Source of the DNA: VXYL01 sp963422285 | GTDB taxonomy: Bacteria > Pseudomonadota > Gammaproteobacteria > Pseudomonadales > Azotimanducaceae | NCBI GenBank assembly: GCA_963422285.2 | Contig: CAXXJO010000002.1 | Location: forward strand, 62,001-126,000 | Length of the DNA stretch: 64,000 nucleotides | Reading direction: 5' to 3' | In this document: positions 9,436 to 17,912 of the stretch, one piece after another | Position numbering within the stretch: the first letter of the stretch is position 1 | Layout of the letters: each line of letters starts with the position of its first letter | The notes under the pieces: generated by a model | What the model was told of the DNA's origin: nothing | Seen by the model: only the letters and a program-made list of their open reading frames with translations | Database searches by the model: none | Program-made: the position numbers and the translations under genes

Positions 9436-9894
9436 ATGCTGCAAGCGGGCGACGCGGTTCCGGATTTCGAACTGCGCAGTCACGATGGGGAAACCATCTC
9501 GCGGTCGTCCTTGGCCGGCAGCTAGGTGGTGCTGCACACCTTTCCGCTGGCCTTCACCGGCGGCTGAAGCAACCAGACCTCCACCTTCAACCGTGCGTTG
9601 AAGCAGTTCGACGAAGCTGGCGCCAAGCTCATTGGGCTGAGCGTCGATTCCACCTTCGCGCTCAAGACCTGGGCCACGGCCATGGGCGGGATTCGCCACC
9701 CTCTGCTGGCGGACTTCTGGCCCCACGGCGGCGTGGCGCAGTCCTTCGGCATCTTCAACGAAGACGCCGGGATCGCCCAGCGGACGCTGTTCATCGTCGA
9801 TCCTCAGGGTGTGGCGCGCCACAGCGAGCTGCATACTGGAACCTTGCCAGACGTGCCGGCAACCCTGGCAAGGCTCCAGGCGCTGCAGGGCTGA
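9436..9894 (+). pseudogene. Peroxiredoxin (AhpC/TSA type) with in-frame TAG and TGA; TGA sits at the peroxidatic Cys
   Basis: Read through its stops this is a complete peroxiredoxin of about 152 residues: LQAGDAVPDFELRSHDGET, then VVLHTFPLAFTGG, LIGLSVDSTFALKTWA, HPLLADFWPHG, and the ending RTLFIVDPQGVARH. A ribosome site (GGAGAG) precedes the ATG at 9436. Two stops interrupt one unbroken frame: TAG at 9523-9525 and TGA at 9565-9567. The TGA occupies exactly the peroxidatic position of the P-x3-T-x2-C motif (PLAFTGG then stop), where selenocysteine is found in known bacterial selenoprotein peroxiredoxins. A hairpin follows at the distance expected of a bacterial SECIS. The TAG, however, would stop translation first, so the present sequence is either a pseudogene or a selenoprotein gene with one nonsense or sequencing change. 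Confidence 0.75.
9585..9603 (+). promoter_or_regulatory. Candidate SECIS-like hairpin downstream of the in-frame UGA
   Basis: CTTCAAC pairs perfectly with GTTGAAG (7 bp) around the loop CGTGC. The loop contains GU, and its first G lies 26 bases after the UGA at 9565-9567. Bacterial SECIS elements sit just downstream of the Sec codon, inside the coding region, with G (usually GU) in a small apical loop. No bulged U is seen in the stem, unlike E. coli fdhF. The same bases also code for conserved residues, so the hairpin could be coincidental. Confidence 0.4.
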
Positions 9895-9915
9895 ATCCCC
9901 AATCCGCGCCTCCGG

Positions 9916-10836
9916 CTAGCGGAACGCGGCGACGATCTCCGCCTCGAACTGCTGCAGGCGTTCGACATCCCCGGAGGGGATGCCGCCGAACATGATCTCG
10001 GCAATCCCGGCGTCGGCGAACTCGCCGATGCGGTCGATGATGTACTGTCGCGGGCCGGCCACGGTGCCGGCGCCAAGGCCCTGCACTACGCGATCGATCA
10101 GCTTCTGATCCTCGGTCAGATAGCAGGGCATCAGCAGGGTGCGACGGATTTCGGCAGGATCGCGGCCCACGCCTTCGCAGTGTCGTTCCAGAATGGCCGC
10201 CTTGGCTTGGTAGTGGGCCAGCGCCATGCCGCCGCCCGCCCAACCGTCGAGGTTCATCACGTCGCCGTATTTGGCGAGGGTGCGCAGGGTGCGTTTCGGT
10301 CCGGTGCCGCCCACCATGATGGGGATGGGCTTGTCGAACGAGCCGGGCGACAGGCGCGCTTGCTCCAACTGGTAGTAGGTGCCGTGGTAGTCTACCGGAT
10401 CGCTGCTGTGGAGCAGCAGCCGGATGAGCTCGGCGGCTTCCTGGAAGCGGTCCTGGCGCTCCTTCATGGAAGGGAAGGTCCAGCCGTAGGCTTCGTGCTC
10501 GCGCTTGTACCAGCCGGCGCCGATAGCCAGGGTGAAGCGGCCCTCGCTCATGGTGTCGATGGTGCCGGCGATCTTCGCCACCAGCGCCGGGTTGCGGTAG
10601 GTGTTGCCGAGCACCAGGTTGCCGAGGCGGAGTTTCTTCGTCATGCCGCCGGCGAAGGCGATGGCGGAAAGCCCTTCGAAGGCGGTCAGCGCCTCTTGGT
10701 CGCGGTTCGCCCCGGGCGGGATGAAGTGGTCGGCGAACCAGACGCTGTCCCAGGGGCCGGCCTCCATCTGCTCGACAGAGGCCCGCACCGCTTGCCAAGA
10801 GGTGCGGTACACGTTCACCTGTACCCCGAAATCCAT
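9916..10836 (-). CDS. LLM class (luciferase-like) F420-dependent oxidoreductase
   Basis: About 306 residues with the bacterial-luciferase TIM-barrel fold blocks: FGVQVNVYR at the N-terminus, SVWFADHF, LRLGNLVLGNTYRNPALVAK, LDTMSEGR-like TIDTMSEGRFTLAIGAGWYKREHEAYG, and PIMVGGTGPKRTLRTLAKYGD. These are characteristic of the TIGR03560-like subfamily usually annotated as F420-dependent; whether this organism makes F420 or the enzyme uses FMNH2 cannot be told here. Start set at 10836 because AGGAGA lies 8 bases upstream and residue 1 leads directly into strand 1; an upstream in-frame start at 10872 would add 12 residues. Reaction unknown. Confidence 0.85.
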   Translation of the reverse strand: MDFGVQVNVYRTSWQAVRASVEQMEAGPWDSVWFADHFIPPGANRDQEALTAFEGLSAIAFAGGMTKKLRLGNLVLGNTYRNPALVAKIAGTIDTMSEGRFTLAIGAGWYKREHEAYGWTFPSMKERQDRFQEAAELIRLLLHSSDPVDYHGTYYQLEQARLSPGSFDKPIPIMVGGTGPKRTLRTLAKYGDVMNLDGWAGGGMALAHYQAKAAILERHCEGVGRDPAEIRRTLLMPCYLTEDQKLIDRVVQGLGAGTVAGPRQYIIDRIGEFADAGIAEIMFGGIPSGDVERLQQFEAEIVAAFR

Positions 10837-11060
10837 AAGCTCGTCTCCTGCAATGGTGGATAGGAGCCGCATGGTAGAGCAGGCGGGGTCGAATAGTCGA
10901 ACCCCCGTCGCGGCTAGGACGCACTGCCTTGCTGACGCTGGCTGAGAATCTCCGGTCCCGCGCCGGCATCGATTTCATCGGTTGTCGTCTAGGTCATGTT
11001 CCTGAAACTGCGCGGCGAGATATTATTGGCGTCCCTTGAGCAATGGATTGAGACAACGCC

Positions 11061-11957
11061 ATGGCCGCAGACTCGGCACTTCGCCTCAGACAAGTCTGTC
11101 TGCTGGCGCACGATCTCGAGTGGACCTCCGGCGTGTTGAGCACTGCGTTCGACGCCCCCGTGGTGTTTCGCGATCCCCGCATGGCCGCTGGTGGGAATCT
11201 CACCAATACGCATATCCGCCTGGGCGACTCGTTTCTCGAAACCGTATGTCCGACGGACAGGGCCTGGGCGCGTTCAACCACCCAGACGCGGCTGCTTGAG
11301 CGCAACGGGGATTGCGGATACATGGCGATTGTGCAGGTGCCCGACATGGCGGTCGCGTCGAAATCGATGGCTGTTCAGGGATCGGGACTGGGCATCGTTT
11401 CGGGCGACTGGAACGTCTGTCCCGGCTTGCCCGGTTCCGGACTGGCCGGAGTGGAGTCCGGTCGCTACCAGTTGGGCGCATCGCTGCCCAAGGTGCCGGG
11501 CACCGTATCGGGCGTCAATGTCCAGTTCCATCCACGGGATTTCGGCACGCTCGCGGAGATCCAGGAAAACTGGCCAAGCCAAGCCGACTTCCCACGAAAC
11601 AAGGGCACCTATTATCCCGCTGGCAATACATGGCAAAAGGATGTCGATGCCCGTCCCCACGGCGGCGTCACTACGGGCTTTGCCGCCGTTGAGATTGCAC
11701 CCCGCTACGACGATCCCGAGGAGGCGTGTCTGCGTTGGATGAACGGCCTCGGTGCCGGATGCTCCATCGATCCCGCTGAACCTGCCACGCTCAGGCTGTC
11801 GGACCACCAGATCATGAGGTTTGTTGAACCGACCAACGGACGCACTGGGGTCGTCGGCGTCGATCTCTGGAAAGCGCCAGGTGCGGGCAGGAAGTTTGAT
11901 GCAATCGACATCTGCGGCGTGACATGGATACTCGTCGACTATCCCGGCGCATCCTAG
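11061..11957 (+). CDS. VOC (glyoxalase/dioxygenase superfamily) protein
   Basis: About 298 residues. The first half starts like a VOC module (LRQVCLLAHDLEWTSGVLSTAF) with a Gly/Asn-rich middle, NTHIRLGDSFLETVCP, ending the first beta-alpha-beta unit with a Glu typical of metal binding in this fold. The second half (TTGFAAVEIAPRYDDPEEACLRWMNGLG, then LRLSDHQIMRFVEP) repeats the pattern, so two modules pair as in other VOC proteins. No specific enzyme is recognised; uncharacterised VOC proteins of this size are common among aromatic- and xenobiotic-degrading bacteria. It stands alone on the plus strand, upstream of the enolase-superfamily gene with a 370-base gap. Confidence 0.7.
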   Translation: MAADSALRLRQVCLLAHDLEWTSGVLSTAFDAPVVFRDPRMAAGGNLTNTHIRLGDSFLETVCPTDRAWARSTTQTRLLERNGDCGYMAIVQVPDMAVASKSMAVQGSGLGIVSGDWNVCPGLPGSGLAGVESGRYQLGASLPKVPGTVSGVNVQFHPRDFGTLAEIQENWPSQADFPRNKGTYYPAGNTWQKDVDARPHGGVTTGFAAVEIAPRYDDPEEACLRWMNGLGAGCSIDPAEPATLRLSDHQIMRFVEPTNGRTGVVGVDLWKAPGAGRKFDAIDICGVTWILVDYPGAS

Positions 11958-12047
11958 CTGGCTCCATGCCCGCCGCCTGGGATGCCGTCTTCATTCCAAC
12001 AAGCCGAACGGGTCGGCCTGTGCCTCCTCTATCGACCGGGAAGTTCC

Positions 12048-12149
12048 ATGAACGGATCCCTTGCCGGCCATGCCACGCTCGATCCGACCATTGCTCGTGC
12101 GGGGCCGACGACGGTGCGGCTGCTGGCGGATTGGGGCGCGAAGGGGTGA
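12048..12149 (+). pseudogene. Remnant of the N-terminus of a class III CoA-transferase (CaiB/BaiF)
   Basis: Thirty-three codons read SLAGHATLDPT, then ARAGPTTVRLLADWGAKG and a TGA. This is the start of CaiB/BaiF CoA-transferases, whose first strands read LxGxxVLDLT..xAGPxxxRLLADxGAxVIKVE. One extra-base shift after WGAK would restore the usual VIE (bases gtgatcgag follow). Nothing downstream resembles the remaining ~350 residues, so only the 5' fragment survives. The rest of the 11958-12329 gap shows no gene. Confidence 0.5.
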
Positions 12150-12329
12150 TCGAGCAGCCGCAACACAGAGCACGCACGACTACGCACAGGGTGCCCCAGC
12201 CTGTCGGGCGCGTTCTCTCCACAGGCAGGGGATCCAGTCCCCGCAACTATACGCCGGGTTAGCGGGAGGTCCCGGCACTGGGTAAGATACCTGCACCTGC
12301 CTCGGCGTCGGAAACCAAGGAGAAGCCCC

Positions 12330-13469
12330 ATGAAAGTCACCGAACTCGAAACGATGGTCGTCGAGGCCGAGCCACCCTACATTGGCGGCAAGTACTTCTT
12401 GTTCCTGGAACTGAAGACCGACGAGGGCATCGTCGGCATCGGCGAGCGTATCGCCGGCAGCTCCTACTCCAACCACCTCGGCGATCTGAAGTCCCAGGTC
12501 AGCCTCGTCGAGGAGTTCGTCGGCCAATTCGTCATCGGTCGCAACCCGCTCGACATCGAGCTGATCTGGGATCGAATGTACGGCTCGCGCCACGATTTGC
12601 GCCATCCCAGCCTGTACGCGACGCCGGTGATCAGCGCCATCGACATGGCGTTGTGGGACATCGCTGGCAAGGTCGCCGGCCAGCCCGTCTACAACCTGCT
12701 TGGGGGGCGCTACCACGACAAGCTGCGCGCCTATGCCTACATGCCGAGCGCAGGACTGATCGAGCATCCGGAGCGAGCCGGCGCCGTCGCCGAGAAGCTG
12801 CTTGAGGAGGGCAACTCCGCCTGCAAGATCGATCCGTTCATGCCGCTGCATCCCATCCGCGACATCCCGCTCAAGGAGATCGAAAATGCGGCCAAGATCT
12901 TCGAGAGCATCCGCGCCGCAGTGGGCAACGAGCTGGAGGTGGGCATCGGCACCCACGGCCAGCTCACCACCTACAGCGCCATCCGGGTAGCGGACTTCCT
13001 GGAACCCTACCATCCGTTCTGGTTCGAGGAGCCCGTCATGCCCGAGAACATCGAGGAGATGGCTCGGGTGGCCGCTCACACCAGCATTCCCATCGCCACT
13101 GGCGAGCGGCTGGTCACCAAGTACGAGTTCGCTCGGCTGCTGGAAGCGCAGGCGGCGCAGATCATCCAGCTGGATGTGGGCCAGTGCGGCGGCATCACCG
13201 AGGCGAAGAAGATCGCCGCCATCGCCGAAGCCCACTACGCGGTGATCGCGCCGCACATGTACTGCGGGCCGGTGGCCGCGGCGGCGGCTATTCAGATCGA
13301 TGTATGCTCGCCCAACTTCATGATCCAGGAAGCCAACCAAGGGCCGCTGCACAAGACTATCTTCAAGCAACCATTGGTGTTCGAGGACGGCTTCATAGTC
13401 CCGCCCACCGGGCCGGGTCTCGGCATCGAGTTCGACGACGAAGTGCTCGCCGCGCACAGAGTGGGCTGA
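12330..13469 (+). CDS. Enolase-superfamily enzyme, mandelate racemase/muconate lactonizing type
   Basis: 379 residues. An N-terminal capping domain (MKVTELETMVVEA, then a Tyr-rich loop) leads into the (beta/alpha)7 barrel with SAIDMALWDIAGKVAGQPVYNLLGG, the family's signature helix. Barrel metal-binding positions read FEEPV (second ligand) and ATGERL (third ligand), and the general-base His appears in APHMYCGP. At the first ligand, however, the sequence is GIGTHGQ where galactonate dehydratase-like enzymes have DFHG, so the usual Asp appears to be Gly. Related uncharacterised members may share this. Likely acts on a sugar acid or similar alpha-proton carboxylate, if catalytic. SD AAGGAG precedes the ATG. 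Confidence 0.85.
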   Translation: MKVTELETMVVEAEPPYIGGKYFLFLELKTDEGIVGIGERIAGSSYSNHLGDLKSQVSLVEEFVGQFVIGRNPLDIELIWDRMYGSRHDLRHPSLYATPVISAIDMALWDIAGKVAGQPVYNLLGGRYHDKLRAYAYMPSAGLIEHPERAGAVAEKLLEEGNSACKIDPFMPLHPIRDIPLKEIENAAKIFESIRAAVGNELEVGIGTHGQLTTYSAIRVADFLEPYHPFWFEEPVMPENIEEMARVAAHTSIPIATGERLVTKYEFARLLEAQAAQIIQLDVGQCGGITEAKKIAAIAEAHYAVIAPHMYCGPVAAAAAIQIDVCSPNFMIQEANQGPLHKTIFKQPLVFEDGFIVPPTGPGLGIEFDDEVLAAHRVG

Positions 13470-14270
13470 CGTGCGTGTGCCGACATGGCAACCTGACGAT
13501 TGCTCGTGACGAGCCGAGTGGAAGTTGAAACCTCGTGCCTTCGTGCGGCTGACTTCGCCGTCACGCGGCGGGTTCCCGACTGAATCGGCCTCCGCGCTGC
13601 GGGATTGATGTCGTTCATCCATCGACTGCGCCGGCGCGCCCGCCGCCGACCCGCAGCGGGCGGCCGGAGAGGATTCCCTAGCGCGGGAACTTGACTCAAG
13701 TGTCAACTTCTTCGGCGCTCAAGGATTCTAGATGCCGAGGTCCTTGGTGTTGTAGTCCTTGACGACGCGCTTTCAACGGGCTATGCGTCGCCGCTATCGG
13801 AACGTCTCCGTGCAACCGCCGTTGCAGCCTCCATCGCATCGTTTCACCCAACGTTCTGGAACCTATGCTCCACTCCGGAAAACGCGAAATTCCGCCGCTT
13901 CGTCTTGGACGACATGCGAACCTCCGTCGGCTAGGCGATGCTGGCGGTGGCCGCCGGAGGCGCCGCGGCATCTGATCCCTAGTCTCTTGAGAAGGAAGCC
14001 GTATACAGAGAATCCTGGGATCGCGGCATCCGATCGGCGGATCGACGTGATCCGCCGGCCGGACGCCTCGACTTGGAACCCCACAGCCGCGCATCGGAGC
14101 CGGAATCCTCCAAGGAATGGTTCCCTGTTCCATCGCTCTACGTTGCAGCTTCATGGAGAAGCATGAAGACGCGGATTCAAACCGAGCCACTACCGAATGA
14201 GGCGGGCGATAGTGGCAATTGCCGTGTTCGGAGTAGGATGAACAACGGCAAGAACCAGGAGAGGGGTGTG
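13470..14270. other. 800-base stretch without an intact gene; possible gene fragment near 13740-13934
   Basis: One plus-strand frame from about 13740 reads VLGVVVLDDALSTGYASP and later STPENAKFRRFVLDDMRTS before a TAG at about 13932, continuing AMLAVAAGGAAAS beyond it. This looks like decayed coding sequence of unknown family. The final 200 bases should contain the promoter of the PQQ dehydrogenase; no clear -35/-10 pair was found. Confidence 0.35.
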
Positions 14271-16490
14271 ATGAAGCAGGATTCTCGTGCAGTTGGAGAC
14301 ATCGGCGAACGAGTGCGCGGAATCGCGCCAGTGGCCTTCCGGCAGCGTGGGGCCGCCAACTGGAAGGTGGTGGCAGCAGTGGTCGCTGTCGTTTTCGCGC
14401 TGATCGCCTTGTGGCTGGTCATGCAGCCGACCGATGCGCCGGTCGAGGAAGCCGAGGTCGAGGAGGTCGAATCGGGCTGGGTGGACGAGGCGCGCGTGCT
14501 CGCCGCCACCGAAATCGAGCCTGGAAGCTGGCTCGCCCACGGGCAGACCTACGACGAACTGCGCTTCTCCACCCTCGCGCAGATCAACCGCGACAGCGTC
14601 AAGACTCTCGGCCTCGCCTGGTACAAGAACCTCGGCAACCGCCACCGGATGCAGGCCACGCCGCTGGTGATCGACGGCGTGATGTACTTCACCGATCCGT
14701 GGAGCGTGGCCTACGCCGTGGATGCGGCTACCGGCGAGGAAATCTGGCGTTTCGACCCGCACACGGACCAGCGCTCCATGCGCTACTCCTGCTGCGGCGG
14801 CGCGGTCAACCGCGGCATGGCGGCCTACAAAGGCCGGCTCTACTTCGCCACCTTTGATGCCCGGCTGGTGGCGGTGGATCAGGCCAGCGGCGAGAAGCTG
14901 TGGGACGCGGACACCAGCCACTATCCTGCCAACAGCCCCTATACCATCACCGGCGCCCCCCGCGCCGCGGCCGGCAAGGTATTCATCGGCCAGAGCAGCT
15001 CGGAGTTCGGCCTGCGCGGCTATCTCTCCGCCTACGACGCGGATACCGGCGAACTGGCATGGCGATTCTTCACCGTACCGGGCGATCCGTCGCAGCCTTT
15101 CGAACATTCGGAGCTGGAGGCCGCGGCAGAGACTTGGGGCGGCGAGTGGTGGAAGTACGGCGGTGGCGGCACGGTGTGGAACGCCATCGTCTACGACGCC
15201 AAGTTCGACCAGCTGCTGTTCGGCACCGGCAACGGCGCTCCCTGGCCGCGCAAGATCCGCTCGCCCGGCGGCGGCGACAATCTGTTCCTGGGCGGCATCC
15301 TGTCGGTGGATCCGAACACCGGGCGCATGAAGTGGTTCTACCAAACGACGCCGGCCGACAACTGGGACTTCAACGCCGCCCAGGACATCGCGCTTCTGGA
15401 TCTGGAAGTGGACGGCGTAACCCGCTCGGTGCTGTTCCAGGCGCCGAAAAACGGGTTCTTCTACGTGCTGGACCGGGAGGACGGCGAACTGCTGCGCGCC
15501 AGCGAGTACGTGCGGCAGAACTGGGCGCTGGGCATCGATATGGAAACCGGGCGCCCGGTTGAAAACCCGGACATGGCCTACGACGAAGAGCCGCAATGGG
15601 TGATGCCGAGCAACGCCGGCGGCCATAGCTGGCAGCCCATGGCGGTGGACCCCATGCGCGGCGTCGCCTATCTGCCCGTGCAGGACATGGCTGCCTTCTA
15701 CGCGCTGTCGGAAAGCTTCGTCGAAACCGGGGAATGGGGCTTGAATCCGAGCGGCATCAGCCTGGGCGTCGAGTTCGGCCCGCACGAGGACTCGCCGCCG
15801 CAGCCGGAGTCCCGGGGCTTTCTGAAAGCCTTCGACCCCTTGACAGGTCGGGAGATATGGTCCGTGCAGCGTGCCACGGCCTACAACGGCGGCGTGGTCG
15901 CAACCGCCGGCGGCATCGTGTTCCAGGGCGACGGCAACGGCATGTTTGCCGCCTACGACACCGACGAAGGCACCCTGCTTTGGCAGTACGACACCTACGG
16001 CGGCACCCCCGGCGCGCCGATCACCTATGCCATCGACGGCGAGCAGTATGTGGCGGTGCAGGTGGGAGGCGGCGTCCGCAACCGCTACAACGACGGCCGC
16101 CTGCTGGCCTTCAAGCTCGGCGCCGCCGGCGAGATTCCGCCGCCCGTAGCACCCGTGGTGGATATTCCGGCGCCGCCGCCGCTGACGGCGAGCGAGGAGA
16201 ATGTCGCCCGCGGCCGGGGGCTCTACAACCGCGCTTGCGTGTGGTGCCACGGCATGGGCGCGGTGGGCACCGTCAACGCCGATCTGCGGCTGATGACCGC
16301 CGAGACCCACGAGCGCTTCCAGGCCATCGTGCGCGGCGGCCTGCTACGCGACAAGGGCATGGAATCCTTCGCCGACGCGGTTACCGAGGAAGAAGCCGAG
16401 CTGATTCGCCAGTACGTCATCGCCCGCACCCTCGCGGCACGAGAGGAGCAGAGCCGCCGGGGACAGGACGGGGCGGAACAGATCCAGTAG
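14271..16490 (+). CDS. PQQ-dependent alcohol dehydrogenase with C-terminal cytochrome c domain, membrane-anchored
   Basis: About 739 residues. A single membrane helix (VVAAVVAVVFALIALWLV, near residue 35) anchors it. The eight-bladed quinoprotein propeller follows, with the vicinal Cys-Cys of PQQ enzymes (SCCGGAVNRG), GTGNGAPW and the catalytic TPADNWDF. The residue two after the catalytic Asp is Asn, not the second Asp of lanthanide (XoxF-type) enzymes, so a calcium enzyme is likely. The C-terminal haem domain has CVWCHG (CxxCH) and a Met-containing GMESFAD as probable axial ligand. Quinohaemoprotein alcohol dehydrogenases oxidise alcohols in the periplasm and pass electrons to the respiratory chain. 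The ATG at 14271, after AGGAGAGG, is preferred to one at 14238. Confidence 0.9.
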   Translation: MKQDSRAVGDIGERVRGIAPVAFRQRGAANWKVVAAVVAVVFALIALWLVMQPTDAPVEEAEVEEVESGWVDEARVLAATEIEPGSWLAHGQTYDELRFSTLAQINRDSVKTLGLAWYKNLGNRHRMQATPLVIDGVMYFTDPWSVAYAVDAATGEEIWRFDPHTDQRSMRYSCCGGAVNRGMAAYKGRLYFATFDARLVAVDQASGEKLWDADTSHYPANSPYTITGAPRAAAGKVFIGQSSSEFGLRGYLSAYDADTGELAWRFFTVPGDPSQPFEHSELEAAAETWGGEWWKYGGGGTVWNAIVYDAKFDQLLFGTGNGAPWPRKIRSPGGGDNLFLGGILSVDPNTGRMKWFYQTTPADNWDFNAAQDIALLDLEVDGVTRSVLFQAPKNGFFYVLDREDGELLRASEYVRQNWALGIDMETGRPVENPDMAYDEEPQWVMPSNAGGHSWQPMAVDPMRGVAYLPVQDMAAFYALSESFVETGEWGLNPSGISLGVEFGPHEDSPPQPESRGFLKAFDPLTGREIWSVQRATAYNGGVVATAGGIVFQGDGNGMFAAYDTDEGTLLWQYDTYGGTPGAPITYAIDGEQYVAVQVGGGVRNRYNDGRLLAFKLGAAGEIPPPVAPVVDIPAPPPLTASEENVARGRGLYNRACVWCHGMGAVGTVNADLRLMTAETHERFQAIVRGGLLRDKGMESFADAVTEEEAELIRQYVIARTLAAREEQSRRGQDGAEQIQ

Positions 16491-16521
16491 CGTTGTCAGG
16501 GCGGCGTCGGGGGCCGTCGCC

Positions 16522-17397
16522 TCACCCCGCCAGCATCCAGGCGCTGGCAATCCCGGCGACCGCCGCCAAGGCGAAGAACCGTTGCGCCCGCGGCCCGGCT
16601 AGCTGCAGTCGGTATCGAGCGACCGCCAAGCCGAGCAGAAACCCGGCTGCCAGCCCCGCGACATGGGCCATCACGTCGGTATTGTCGCCGCCGATGCCGG
16701 TGTAGGCGAAGAACGCCACCGCCGCGAACACCGGCGCGAAGCCGCGCTGCCAAGGCTGGCGGCGAAAATAGTCGGTGCGCCACAGGAACGCACCGGTGAG
16801 CCCGAGCGCGGCGAAAGTGGCCGTGGAGGCGCCGATGGAAGAGAAGTCCTCGGGTCGCACCAGCGCGTTCAGCCCATTGCCGAGGATGCCGCCGAGCAGG
16901 ATGCACAGCCAGCCCAGCCCGGAGCCCAGATAGCGGCCTGCCAGCAGCCCGAACAGGCCGCCGAAGGCGGAGTTGGCGACAATGTGGCCGAGATCGGCAT
17001 GCAAGGTCAGCGCCGTCGCCAAGCGCCAAAGCTCCCCGGAGGCCACCGCAGCGACATGCAGGCGGCCAGCGGCGCGCCAATCCCAGCCCAACGCCGACAC
17101 CGCCTCGCAGGCCATCACCAGCCAGATGACGGCAAGGTAGCCAGCCACCCCCCACCAGCCGTGGTCGATGTACTCGGGCGCGGCCAGCACGGGCGCAGAA
17201 ACGTTCTCGCGTTCGTAGGCGCCGAGTTCCCGCAAACCCGCCATCAGATCCTCCGACGTCACCAGCAGTCGCCACACGCTTTCCTTGAAGTCGATGCGGT
17301 GATCGATGCCGCGCGCCGACAACACCAGCGCGAAGGCCCGCAGATCCCTGCGCTCCCGCCCTTCGCGGATAGGCAGCCACGTCTCGTCTTCGATCAT
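16522..17397 (-). CDS. Rhomboid family intramembrane serine protease
   Basis: About 291 residues. A soluble N-terminal domain of about 100 residues precedes six or seven membrane helices. The rhomboid motifs are present: HADLGHIVANSAF (H-x3-H-x3-N in helix 2), the catalytic GASTATF Ser in helix 4, and HVAGLAAGF with the catalytic His in helix 6. Rhomboids cleave membrane-helix substrates; no natural substrate is suggested by context. ATG at 17397 gives MIEDETWLP and the normal N-terminal domain. The gene converges on the PQQ dehydrogenase with about 30 bases between. Confidence 0.9.
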   Translation of the reverse strand: MIEDETWLPIREGRERRDLRAFALVLSARGIDHRIDFKESVWRLLVTSEDLMAGLRELGAYERENVSAPVLAAPEYIDHGWWGVAGYLAVIWLVMACEAVSALGWDWRAAGRLHVAAVASGELWRLATALTLHADLGHIVANSAFGGLFGLLAGRYLGSGLGWLCILLGGILGNGLNALVRPEDFSSIGASTATFAALGLTGAFLWRTDYFRRQPWQRGFAPVFAAVAFFAYTGIGGDNTDVMAHVAGLAAGFLLGLAVARYRLQLAGPRAQRFFALAAVAGIASAWMLAG

Positions 17398-17853
17398 GGA
17401 CGCATGGTGGCACAGATGACGCAAGCGAACGACGGGGCATCCGTCCGTCGCATCCGATTCGATGGCGGCGATGCCGCAGTTGGGAGGACGAGCGAGTCGC
17501 AGCCGTATCGCGCACCTGTCGAGGACGGTCTGAACGTGCCGCCCGAGGACTGTCCGCATGACGGGCAGCTGCCTATCGGGCCTCCGCGTCCTGCATCTGC
17601 GCGAACTTTTTCTTGACAATCCGCATAGGGATGATCGAGCCTCGGCGCACGGTCGGGAAGGCTGTCGGTTCGCGGTCTGCGGGGCCAAGCGCCGCCCTTG
17701 GCTGTGGTCGCCCCGGCTGCTATCGACAGTGCCCCTCGGACGATCCCATGCATTGCTCTATCTCGGCGGATCCAGATCGGTCAGGAATCCAGGCGAGCGT
17801 TATTTCATCCTAGGGAAGTTCTTATTAAGCTCTCTAAATCCGCACGACACCAT

Positions 17854-17895
17854 CATAACTTGTTGATTTATAAGAAAACAAATTGTAGTGGCCGG
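17854..17895 (+). repeat. AT-rich motif, copy A
   Basis: CATAACTTGTTGATTTA begins an AT-rich island in otherwise GC-rich DNA. Copy B at 47622 reads CATAACCTATTGATTTT and both continue for about 40 bases with a similar ending (TTGTAGTGGCC versus ATATAGTTGCC). Copy A lies directly before the broken DUF3800 gene. The surrounding gap 17398-17912 holds no other feature I can name. Confidence 0.45.
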
Positions 17896-17912
17896 ACATA
17901 TTCAGACCTCCC

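Noticed and set aside
9526..9894. Peroxiredoxin translation starting after the TAG at GTG 9526
   Set aside because: It would remove the first strands of the fold and still meet the UGA; the ribosome site and full N-terminus lie before the TAG.
14190..16310. 706-codon open frame antisense to the PQQ dehydrogenase
   Set aside because: GC-rich third positions keep the antisense frame open; the peptide is Ala/Arg/Val-rich with no motif, while the sense gene is unmistakable.
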